NCBI GenBank assembly: GCA_032052615.1
Contig: DAMBWF010000013.1
Location: forward strand, 22,471-86,470
Reading direction: 5' to 3'
DNA from: Pseudomonas_T sp032052615
GTDB lineage: Bacteria; Pseudomonadota; Gammaproteobacteria; Pseudomonadales; Pseudomonadaceae
DNA: 64,000 nt
In this document: one piece after another, positions 23,582-30,780 of the stretch
How positions within the stretch are numbered: position 1 is the stretch's first letter
Layout: each line of letters begins with the position of its first letter
The notes under the pieces: model-generated
Told to the model about the DNA's origin: nothing
The model's input: only the letters and a program-made list of their open reading frames with translations
Database searches by the model: none
Made by a program: the position numbers and the translations under genes

Positions 23582-25789
23582 TTAAAGCCTCGGCAGAAGC
23601 TCCTGGCGGTTCTGAGGTGAACGGGTGTCCGTAGCGCCGGTGTCGACCAGCGTCTGCAATTGGCGGAACAGGCTCGGGATATCGAGGATCAGGGCCACTT
23701 GCCCCGAGCCGAGGATGGTGGAGCCGCTGATGCCCTGGAGGTGCTGGAACAGCAGGCCCAGCGGCTTGATCACGGTTTGCAGCTCGCCGTGCAACTGGTC
23801 GACGATCAGGCCGGCCTGCTGCCGGCCCTGACTCACCACGACGATGTTGCGCCGGCGGCCCGTGTGGCTTGGCAGGTCGAAATGGGCCGACAGGTCGATG
23901 CAGGGCAGCGGCTTGCCACGCAGGTTGAGGTAGCCGCAAGGGCCGGTGATGAGAGGGTCGTCCCCCAGCTCCATGCACTCGGTGACCATGTCCAGGGGGA
24001 TGACGAAGTACTCGCCCCCCAGCCCCACCAGGAAGCCCTCGATGATCGCCAGGGTCAGGGGCAGGCGGATGCGGAAGGTGCTGCCGCGCCCCGGGCGCGA
24101 CTCGATCTCCACGGTGCCGCGCAACTGGTCGATGGCGCTACGCACCACGTCCATGCCCACGCCGCGCCCCGACAGGTTGGAGACGCTCTCGGCGGTGGAG
24201 AAGCCGGCGGCGAAGATCAGCATATGCAGATCGTGCTCGGCCAGAGTGGCGTTGGGGTCGATCAGGCCCTTTTCGATGGCCTTCTGGCGGATGCGCGCGG
24301 TGTTCAGACCGCGTCCGTCGTCGCTGACCTCGATGACGATCATCCCCGACTCGTGATAGGCGTTCAGGGACAGGTGGCCCTCGGCGGGCTTGCCAGCCGC
24401 CAGGCGTTCCTCGGCGGACTCGATGCCGTGGTCGATGGCGTTGCGCACCAAGTGGGTCAGGGGGTCGGCGATCTTGTCGGTGACGGTCTTGTCCAGCTCG
24501 GTGTCGGCGCCCCGCACTTCCAGGCGGATCTTCTTGCCTAACTCCTGGCTGACGTCCCGCACGACCCGGTGGAAGCGGTTGAAGGTGTCGCCGATCTCGA
24601 TCATCCGCAGCTTGAGCGCCGCTTCGCGGATCTGCTCGACATGGCGGTTGACCACCTGGGTGGATTCGATGACATCCGCATGGCCGTGGCTGCGCGCCTG
24701 CAACTGGGCGCCGGCGGCGCTGATGACCAGTTCGCCGACCAGGTTGATGAGCTCGTCCAGCTTGTGGGCGGCCACCTTGATCAGACTGGACTCCTGGGCG
24801 CGCCGCTCGCGCACCACCTGCTGCTTTTCCAGGGCGGCGTTGACCACGGCGGGGGCGACCATCCCAGCCTCCACCAACACGCTGCCCAGGGGTGCGCGCG
24901 GTTCTTCGCCCTGGGCCTGCATGGCCAGGCCGGTGTTCAGCTCGTGCTCGGTAAGCAGGCCGCTCGCCACCAGGATGCTGCCGATGCGCTCGTCGGTTTC
25001 CGGCAACTCGCGAATCAGGTGCAGGTAGTCGCTCAGGCCGCTTTCCGGCGGCAGGATGCGCAGGGTGCAGAAGTCCAGGATGAACTCGAAGACTTCTTCG
25101 ATCTCCGCCTTGCTGGAGGCGCTGCGCAAGGAAATCTCCATGCCCAGGTAGCAAGCCTCGGGGTCCATCTGGTGGAAGTCGGGCAGGCGCTCGTCGACCA
25201 CCTCCAGGTGGGTGATGTCCCCCAGGCGACCCAGGTAGCGGACGAATGCCGCCGGGTCGAAGCCGTTGCGGTACAGGTCGGGAGAAAACCGCAGGGAGAT
25301 GTGCCAGGCGCCTTCCTTGCCGGCCGGGGCCCGCTGCACGGGGCCTTCCCGGGGAGCCGTGGGGGTCGGCAGGCTGTCGCCGCTGGCACCCATTTCCGCC
25401 GCCAGGGCGTTGAGCAACTGGGTTTGCAGCACCTCGTCGTGCCCTTCCACGGCGCCGGTCTCGACGTTGATCTTCTCGATCATCGAGCCCAGCTCGTCGA
25501 GGCAACGCAGCATCAACGAGATCAGGTTCGGCGTCAGGCTCCGCTCGCCGTCGCGCACCGCCATCAGCAGGCTTTCCAACTGATGGGTGAAGGTCACCAC
25601 GGGGGTCAGGGAAAACAGGCCCGCCGACCCCTTGAGGGTGTGCATGGCGCGGAACAGGCCGTTGATGGCCTCTTCGTCGGTCAGGTCGGCGTCCAGCACC
25701 AGCAGGCATTCCTCGGCCTGCTTGAGCAGGTCGCGTCCTTCCTCCAGGAAGCTCTGCAGCAGTTGGCTCCACTGCTCTCCGTTAAGCAT
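23582..25789 (-). CDS. cheA: Chemotaxis histidine kinase CheA
   Basis: A 735-residue kinase. The Hpt domain has phospho-His50 (AMHTLKGSAGLF). A region at about 162-250 resembles a P2-like response-regulator-binding domain. Two tandem ~24-residue segments at 268-291 and 300-323 share the form IGSILVASGLLT and LGSVLVEAGMVA, recalling MshEN/GspE N-terminal motifs. The dimerisation helix, the ATPase domain (HLVRNAIDHGIE, SDDGRGL, GRGVGMDVV) and a C-terminal CheW-like domain follow. It phosphorylates the operon's CheY and CheB. GGAG precedes the ATG. There is no C-terminal receiver domain. Confidence 0.94.
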   Translation of the reverse strand: MLNGEQWSQLLQSFLEEGRDLLKQAEECLLVLDADLTDEEAINGLFRAMHTLKGSAGLFSLTPVVTFTHQLESLLMAVRDGERSLTPNLISLMLRCLDELGSMIEKINVETGAVEGHDEVLQTQLLNALAAEMGASGDSLPTPTAPREGPVQRAPAGKEGAWHISLRFSPDLYRNGFDPAAFVRYLGRLGDITHLEVVDERLPDFHQMDPEACYLGMEISLRSASSKAEIEEVFEFILDFCTLRILPPESGLSDYLHLIRELPETDERIGSILVASGLLTEHELNTGLAMQAQGEEPRAPLGSVLVEAGMVAPAVVNAALEKQQVVRERRAQESSLIKVAAHKLDELINLVGELVISAAGAQLQARSHGHADVIESTQVVNRHVEQIREAALKLRMIEIGDTFNRFHRVVRDVSQELGKKIRLEVRGADTELDKTVTDKIADPLTHLVRNAIDHGIESAEERLAAGKPAEGHLSLNAYHESGMIVIEVSDDGRGLNTARIRQKAIEKGLIDPNATLAEHDLHMLIFAAGFSTAESVSNLSGRGVGMDVVRSAIDQLRGTVEIESRPGRGSTFRIRLPLTLAIIEGFLVGLGGEYFVIPLDMVTECMELGDDPLITGPCGYLNLRGKPLPCIDLSAHFDLPSHTGRRRNIVVVSQGRQQAGLIVDQLHGELQTVIKPLGLLFQHLQGISGSTILGSGQVALILDIPSLFRQLQTLVDTGATDTRSPQNRQELLPRL

Positions 25790-25798
25790 GGTCGCTCC

Positions 25799-26119
25799 TC
25801 AGGGCTGGGCCGGTAGCACGTCGGGGTACAGTGCCTGCAAATGCAGCAGCTCCAGCATTTCCAGCACCGGGGCCGTGGGGTTTCGCACGTCCAGCTTGCC
25901 GTCGAGGCCCTGCAGGTGACGCTGCAGGGCCAGCAGCAGTTGCGCGCCCGCACTGTCCATTTCCTCGAGGTCGGCCAGGTCCAGCCGCCATTCCCGCTGG
26001 CCGGCGGCCAGGACTTCCTTCAGTCCTTCATAGGCCTCGCGAACCTCGTAGATGGTCAGGCTGCCGCCGAGGGCGAGCAGCCCCGGTGTCTGACCGGCGT
26101 CGTGGCGGAGCGTGAGCAT
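25799..26119 (-). CDS. STAS-domain (anti-sigma-factor-antagonist-like) protein of the che operon
   Basis: A 106-residue single STAS domain. The conserved phosphorylatable Ser is Ser56 in LADLEEMDSAGAQLLLALQ, which keeps the D-S-x-G-x-x-L pattern of SpoIIAA-like proteins. It lies between cheY (stop 3 bp upstream of its start) and cheA (9-bp gap), so it is made with the chemosensory machinery. Similar STAS proteins occur in some alternative che clusters, where they may be a phosphorylated output or scaffold. No cognate serine kinase or phosphatase is nearby. Its role here is inferred from context only. Confidence 0.85.
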   Translation of the reverse strand: MLTLRHDAGQTPGLLALGGSLTIYEVREAYEGLKEVLAAGQREWRLDLADLEEMDSAGAQLLLALQRHLQGLDGKLDVRNPTAPVLEMLELLHLQALYPDVLPAQP

Positions 26120-26122
26120 GGC

Positions 26123-26488
26123 TCAGCCCACCAGCTTTTCGACGGCGGCGAGCAGTTGCTGGGGCTGGAAGGGTTTGACGATCCAGGCCTTGGCCCCGGC
26201 CGCCTGGCCCTCGGCCTTCTTGCCCTGCTCGCTTTCGGTGGTGAGCATGATGATCGGTGTGAAGCGGTACTCGTTGCGCGCCTTGATTTCCTTGACCAGT
26301 CCGATCCCGTCGAGGTTGGGCATGTTCACGTCGCTGATGATCAGGTTGATCTTCTGCCCGTTGAGCTTGCTCAGCGCGTCGCGTCCATCGCTGGCCTCGA
26401 TGACCTGATGCCCCGCTCCGGTGAGGGTCATCTTGACCAGTTGGCGCATGGACATCGAGTCGTCGACGATGAGGATGGTCTTGCTCAT
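26123..26488 (-). CDS. cheY: Chemotaxis response regulator CheY
   Basis: A 121-residue stand-alone receiver. The acidic pocket is in LIVDDSMSMRQ, phospho-Asp53 in IISDVNMPNLDG, Thr in IIMLTTES and Lys in AWIVKPFQP. It is the expected phosphoacceptor of the operon's CheA. AAGGAG-like sequence (AGGAG) precedes the ATG. Position second in the operon, after a short receptor-like gene, matches several alternative Pseudomonas and Vibrio che clusters. Confidence 0.94.
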   Translation of the reverse strand: MSKTILIVDDSMSMRQLVKMTLTGAGHQVIEASDGRDALSKLNGQKINLIISDVNMPNLDGIGLVKEIKARNEYRFTPIIMLTTESEQGKKAEGQAAGAKAWIVKPFQPQQLLAAVEKLVG

Positions 26489-26497
26489 GGTGGCTCC

Positions 26498-27580
26498 TTA
26501 GAAGAAGGTCACGTCGTTGTTGACCGGCGCGCGCCGGCCATGGCGTTCTTCATCGGTGGTGAAACGCTCGCGCAGTTCGCGCAGCCAGCGGGTGGGGTCG
26601 TCGAGGCTCGGCTGCTGCTCGCGCACCGCCTCGGCGAGTCGGTGCATGTCGCTCTGCAGGTGGTCGAGCATCTGGTCGGAGCGGTCCTGGTACTGGAGGC
26701 TGACGATGATTTCACCGATGTCGCCCCGGGTCGTTCGGGCATCCTGCTGCAGGCGCAGGGAGGTTTCGGTAAGGGATTCGAGGTTTTCGCTGAGCCGCGT
26801 CATGACTTGGCCGGCGACTTCGTCCAGATAGGCGAGGTTGCTTTTCTCGCTCTGGCTGAGCTCTTCGGTGGCGGCCACCGTTGCGCGGATCGCCTTGTTG
26901 ATTTCGCTGACCTTCTCGCCCATGCGGTGGCCGGTCTCCGCCGACAGGGTGGACAGTTTGCGCACTTCGTCGGCGACCACCGAGAAGCCGCGCCCGTATT
27001 CCCCGGCGCGGGCCGCCTCGATGGCGGCGTTGAGGGCCAGCAGGTTGGTCTGGCTGGCGATGTCCTGGACCAGCTTGGACATCTGCTGGAGTTCGGTGGC
27101 GTAGTTGTCGAGGTTGCCGATGGTGGCGAACAGTTCGCTCCGGCGCTCGCTGGCCCCATGGAAGGCGCCGATGACCTCGGTCAAGCGGTCGTTGGCCTGG
27201 CGCAGGCTATCGCCCACGCCGCCACTGCCGATCACTTCCTCCGAGCTGGCGAGGGTATTTTCGAGACGTCCGCTCAAGGCGGAGAACCGCTCGAACAGCG
27301 CGCGGACGTTATGCTGGTTCAGCCCCCGCACCCCATCGACGTTCTCGCTCCAGATGGGCAACACCCCCAACAGAACGGGCTCCACGTTTCGGCGAGGCGG
27401 CGGCAGGTCCACCGGCGCCGTTTCCACCGGCGTATCCGTCACCCGCCGTCGCCATGCCCATAGGCCGGCGGCCGCCAGCGCGCTACCGGCGCACCCCAGG
27501 CCGGCCAGCCAGACGATTTGCAACATGAGCCCCGCCGCGGTGACGGCCAGGGAGCACCAAAGCCCGACATACACGAACAA
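26498..27580 (-). CDS. Short membrane-anchored MCP-like protein, first gene of the che operon
   Basis: A 360-residue protein with two closely spaced N-terminal membrane helices (about 3-25 and 28-45) and almost no periplasmic loop. A receptor signalling domain follows with SQTNLLALNAAIEAARAGEY and FSVVADEVRKLSTLSAETG. There is no HAMP or recognisable sensor domain, so it may sense from the cytoplasm or membrane, or act as a transducer-like partner as proposed for CttP-type proteins. The start codon is TTG at 27580, supported by AAGGAG 7 nt upstream. It heads the nine-gene operon and is divergent from a DUF4136 lipoprotein gene, so the operon promoter should lie in 27581-27810. Confidence 0.87.
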   Translation of the reverse strand: MFVYVGLWCSLAVTAAGLMLQIVWLAGLGCAGSALAAAGLWAWRRRVTDTPVETAPVDLPPPRRNVEPVLLGVLPIWSENVDGVRGLNQHNVRALFERFSALSGRLENTLASSEEVIGSGGVGDSLRQANDRLTEVIGAFHGASERRSELFATIGNLDNYATELQQMSKLVQDIASQTNLLALNAAIEAARAGEYGRGFSVVADEVRKLSTLSAETGHRMGEKVSEINKAIRATVAATEELSQSEKSNLAYLDEVAGQVMTRLSENLESLTETSLRLQQDARTTRGDIGEIIVSLQYQDRSDQMLDHLQSDMHRLAEAVREQQPSLDDPTRWLRELRERFTTDEERHGRRAPVNNDVTFF

Positions 27581-27810
27581 GGCGCTTCTCCTTGTGCCGA
27601 AAGGAATTGACTTCTCTTCACCTTAGTTGCGGGTTGATATCAGGTGTATCGGGGTTTCCCTGAGAAGGTCCCTAAGGGTTTTCCTGAGTTACTGCTCCAT
27701 CGCCGGAGCGCGACGAATGCGCTCCGGCGCGGTCGGAACCCAAGGGCGCCGCCGCATCGACTGCCGCCCAAGCCCCTCCGTTTCTCGGCCTTTTCTGTCT
27801 GGAGTGAACC

Positions 27811-28380
27811 ATGGCGTATCGTGTCCTCGCGTTGTTCGCCGTGCTGGCGCTGGCGGGTTGCGCCACGCCGCGCGTCGAACGGGACTACGACGACAGCCGC
27901 GATTTCGCCGCCTACCGCACCTGGAGCTGGCAGGCGCCCGCGCTGCGCTACAGGCCCGCCGACGACCCACGGATGGCCAGCGACCTCACCGAACGGCGCA
28001 TCCGCTCGGCGGTGGCCGCCCAGCTCGAACAGCGCGGGCTACGAGCGGTGGCCGAAGGCGCGCCGGCCGACCTCAAGGTCCAGGCCTGGCTGATCGTCGA
28101 CGAGCGACAGAAGCAGACCGGCACGCCGGCCGGCTATTGGGGCGGTGGGTCTTGGGGAGGGCCTTGGGTGAGCCCGGCTTACAGCGAGCCCCATACGGTG
28201 GATTACCAGGTCGTCACGCTGCAACTGGACCTGTTCGACGGCCGCGACGGCAAGCTGGTCTGGCGGGCCTCCATGGAGCAGACGCCACGCCCCTCGCGCA
28301 CGCCCGCTCAACGCGAGGCCGACATCCGCGAGGCGGTGGCCGGACTGCTGGCTCACTACCCACCCCACGGCGGCCACTGA
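27811..28380 (+). CDS. DUF4136 lipoprotein (second copy in the window)
   Basis: A 189-residue lipoprotein; the signal MAYRVLALFAVLALAGC carries lipobox LAGC with Cys17. The DUF4136 domain begins RDYDDSRDFAAYRTWSW and ends near LDLFDGRDGKLVWRASMEQT. A Gly/Trp-rich loop (YWGGGSWGGPW) parallels the Gly/Tyr loop of the paralogue at 17423-18040. It is divergent from the che operon and convergent with the M29-like gene. Function is unknown; a periplasm-facing outer-membrane location is inferred. Confidence 0.84.
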   Translation: MAYRVLALFAVLALAGCATPRVERDYDDSRDFAAYRTWSWQAPALRYRPADDPRMASDLTERRIRSAVAAQLEQRGLRAVAEGAPADLKVQAWLIVDERQKQTGTPAGYWGGGSWGGPWVSPAYSEPHTVDYQVVTLQLDLFDGRDGKLVWRASMEQTPRPSRTPAQREADIREAVAGLLAHYPPHGGH

Positions 28381-28504
28381 ACCGGCCTCGCGGGACACGC
28401 GCCCGCCTCGCGCGTCGCTCATCCTCGCCGAGGCCCCACCGGGATGCGAGGCAGGCCGCGTGATGGGATGAGTGGCGAGGCCAAGTCGACGTGGCCGCTC
28501 GGCC

Positions 28505-29476
28505 CTAGAGGCGATACCCCGAACCGTCGCTGAACACGACCTGCTCGTCCACGGCCAGGGTGCCGCTGGCGAAGATCAGGTCCAGGTGATGGCTGCCCCG
28601 GGCGCCGCCTCCGAGGCCCAGGTGCAGGCCGCAGTGCCGCTCCTCGAAGCCGGCGTTGCGCGCATAGAGCCGCTTGACCCCCTCGTTGGTGCCGATCCCC
28701 AGTTCCTCGACGCGTCGGTTGGAGGGATTGGCGTCCAGGTACTTGGTGAAGTCCTCTTCCAGGCCCGGCACGTCGGTGGCGATGCGGCTGACGGTGGAGT
28801 TCTCGATCCATAGTTCCAGCGGCGATTCCAGCACGCCGTACTTGCGGGCGAAGGGGATGGTCCCCAGGAAGGTGCCACGGAACTTCACATGGCCGCAGAG
28901 GGTTTCGCTGTGGGTCGCGACTTCGCCGGGCGCCAGGTCGTAATTGCCGACGCCATTGATGTTCGTCCACTTCTTCAGGTCTCGCAGCGAGGCGTCCAGG
29001 CGCGAGCCGTGCTCGTCGCGAAAGGTCAGCACCTGCCCTTCGCTCAGGCGCTGGATGAGCGCCGCGTTCAGTTCGGCGATGCGGGCGGGCTCCACGCTGA
29101 ACGTTTCGTAGAAATGCTCGCCGTAGTCCTTGAACAGCAGGGATTTCTTCCAGTGCTCGGAAATCACCGGCTGCAGGGCACGAATGAACGGCGGCCCCTC
29201 GGCCCGGGGGTTGGGCAGGGTCGAGGCGTCGTAGAACAGGATGAAGAGGTCCGATTCGACGATGGCGCCCGCCAGCGCGTCCACGGGGGCCACGTCGAGC
29301 CGCATCGCCCGAAAGCGGATTCCCTCGACCGAGGCGGCGGCCTCGACGAGGCGACTCACCAGGTCCGTGTAAGGCGAGGTATGGCCGAGCAGAACATCGA
29401 TCGGCGAGCGCCCGTCGAGGGCGGGGTGATGCGGCAGGTAATAAAGAAAGTGTTCGATGGCGCGGTCACGGTCCAT
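28505..29476 (-). CDS. M29-like metalloaminopeptidase (aminopeptidase T/COG2309) homologue
   Basis: A 323-residue cytoplasmic protein. The C-terminal third carries a pattern expected of M29 aminopeptidases: Glu258/259 in VEELGIGTNEG, Glu278/279 and His285 in EERHCGLHLGLGGG, and His297 with Asp299 in HHLDLIF. These are candidate dinuclear metal ligands. Family members are normally about 360-410 residues, so this one is short, mainly at the N terminus. It begins 78 bp after the stop of a 45-residue peptide gene on the same strand, with GGAAGG before its ATG, so the two form an operon. It may process that peptide or act on its product. This role is inference; a general peptidase role is equally possible. 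Confidence 0.65.
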   Translation of the reverse strand: MDRDRAIEHFLYYLPHHPALDGRSPIDVLLGHTSPYTDLVSRLVEAAASVEGIRFRAMRLDVAPVDALAGAIVESDLFILFYDASTLPNPRAEGPPFIRALQPVISEHWKKSLLFKDYGEHFYETFSVEPARIAELNAALIQRLSEGQVLTFRDEHGSRLDASLRDLKKWTNINGVGNYDLAPGEVATHSETLCGHVKFRGTFLGTIPFARKYGVLESPLELWIENSTVSRIATDVPGLEEDFTKYLDANPSNRRVEELGIGTNEGVKRLYARNAGFEERHCGLHLGLGGGARGSHHLDLIFASGTLAVDEQVVFSDGSGYRL

Positions 29477-29554
29477 GCTTACCTTCCCTGGGGTACGGCG
29501 ATGAACGAGAGGGCGAACACGGCACGCCGCATTCGCCCCGGGATCAACCGATCG

Positions 29555-29692
29555 TCAGAACGGCCACATGGCGGTGCCGAACGGCACGACGGCTTCGGCC
29601 TTCATCATTTCCACGGCCGCGTCGTGGGTTTCCGCTTCGAACCAATCGTCCAGTTGCAGTTCTTCTTCGCGGACTTGTTCAACGTTTTGCAT
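29555..29692 (-). CDS. 45-residue acidic peptide, candidate modified-peptide precursor
   Basis: The ATG at 29692 has a strong ribosome site (GAAGGAG, 8 nt upstream), better than most genes around it; an upstream in-frame start at 29779 adds an implausible tail. The peptide begins MQNVEQVREEELQLDDWFEA, continues with an acidic/amphipathic stretch and ends in a hydrophobic, uncharged AVVPFGTAMWPF. An acidic leader with a distinct C-terminal core is how ribosomally made, post-translationally modified peptide precursors look. It has no Cys and no double-Gly site. No family is recognised. It precedes the M29-like gene. A regulatory micro-protein or leader peptide are alternatives. Confidence 0.6.
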   Translation of the reverse strand: MQNVEQVREEELQLDDWFEAETHDAAVEMMKAEAVVPFGTAMWPF

Positions 29693-30198
29693 GGCGAATC
29701 TCCTTCGTTCACGTACTACCAGAATGGGCGGAACCGGCGGCCCCGCCAGCGGGAGCACGCTGACCACCTTGGCCAGCAAGCGTTGAAAAAACTAGTGCAG
29801 TGGGTCGCGTTTGCAAATCGAAAACGGCCGAACGACCCGCCTTTTTTAATTCGTACGTTTGAACAGCGAACGATACCCGGCCGGCTTTACGGGAATGCCC
29901 GAACCAGACTGGCGTGCATCTTTTTATGGAAAATCAGAGGATTACCCTACCCCTCCGCCGACGATACGTGAGCAGAAAAGCGTAACGGCCAAGCCGGCGG
30001 GAAACGGCTTCTCCCGCGACGGAACAGGCCACGATACGAACCGCTTCTGTTTTTTGGGCGCTCAGAATACGAAAGCCGGGAAGACGTCTGCTCTAGGGCA
30101 CGAAGCGCCGCGAGCACGACGAAGGCTCCGGTCGGGCGGGGCGCCGGCTCGCGCGCGTATGAGGCATACTTTTCGCCCCTTTCTGGAGAGTCCGCTCG
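29693..30198. other. Gene-free, relatively AT-rich leader region of the peptide/M29 operon
   Basis: About 500 bp between the peptide start (minus strand) and a divergent transporter gene. Stretches at 29785-29850 and 29910-29945 (ttttttaattcg, ctttttatgg) are clearly richer in A+T than the surroundings. On the minus strand TTGCAA and TAGTTT lie 16 bp apart near 29788-29815, a weak candidate promoter for the peptide gene. No open frame with a ribosome site was found. The base composition suggests acquired or strongly regulated DNA. Confidence 0.45.
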
Positions 30199-30645
30199 AT
30201 GGCCCATGCGTGGTGGTTGTTCGTCCTTCCTTTCGTCGCCGGTGCCTTCCTCCCCTTGCAGGCGGGGATCAACGGCTTGCTGGCGAAGCAGCTTTCCAGC
30301 GTCATGTGCGCCGCGCTGGTGTCGTTCGGCGTGGGCACCGTGGCGCTGCTGCTGGTGGTCCTCGCCCAGCGCGACCTGCCAGGCATCGCCGCCCTCAGGG
30401 GCGTGCAATGGTGGCAATGGTGCGGCGGCCTGCTGGGGGCGGTCTTCATCGCCACGGCGGCATTCGCCGGCCCGCGCATCGGAGCCCTGCTGTTCATGGT
30501 GCTGGTGCTGGCGGGGCAGTTGGGCATGGCCGTGGCGCTCGATCACTTCGGTTGGGTGGGTTACCGCGAAGCGCCGGTCAGCCTGATGAAAGTGGCGGGC
30601 CTGCTATTGATCCTCGGCGGAGTCTGGCTGATCCGCCGGGGCTGA
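30199..30645 (+). CDS. DMT-superfamily membrane protein (DUF606/YdcZ type)
   Basis: A 148-residue protein with about five hydrophobic segments. It has the DUF606 pattern: an initial helix with FLPLQAGINGLLAKQ, a GAVFIATAAFAGPRIGALL segment and a closing helix with KVAGLLLILGGVWLIRR. Single-unit DUF606 proteins are thought to work as pairs in the inner membrane; substrates are unknown. GGAGAG precedes the ATG. No second DUF606 gene is adjacent, so it may act as a homodimer. It is divergent from the peptide/M29 unit, but nothing ties it functionally to it. Confidence 0.85.
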   Translation: MAHAWWLFVLPFVAGAFLPLQAGINGLLAKQLSSVMCAALVSFGVGTVALLLVVLAQRDLPGIAALRGVQWWQWCGGLLGAVFIATAAFAGPRIGALLFMVLVLAGQLGMAVALDHFGWVGYREAPVSLMKVAGLLLILGGVWLIRRG

Positions 30646-30780
30646 GGCGCCGCCGTCCCGGTCGACCGCCGCGCGCCACGCCGTTTCGCCGGCTTTCGCC
30701 TGACAAGTGCGGAAACCCCGGCCAGACTGCGATGGAGAGCATGCTGGGCATGACGGCCCGGGTCGATTCGAGGACATGCC

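Noticed and set aside
27601..27720. FliA (sigma28) promoter for the che operon
   Set aside because: A ccgata element is present on the minus strand, but no TAAAG-like -35 is found at the required spacing.
29693..29779. Longer version of the 45-residue peptide starting at 29779
   Set aside because: The added 29 residues have no ribosome site in front and no peptide-like character; the ATG at 29692 has GAAGGAG.
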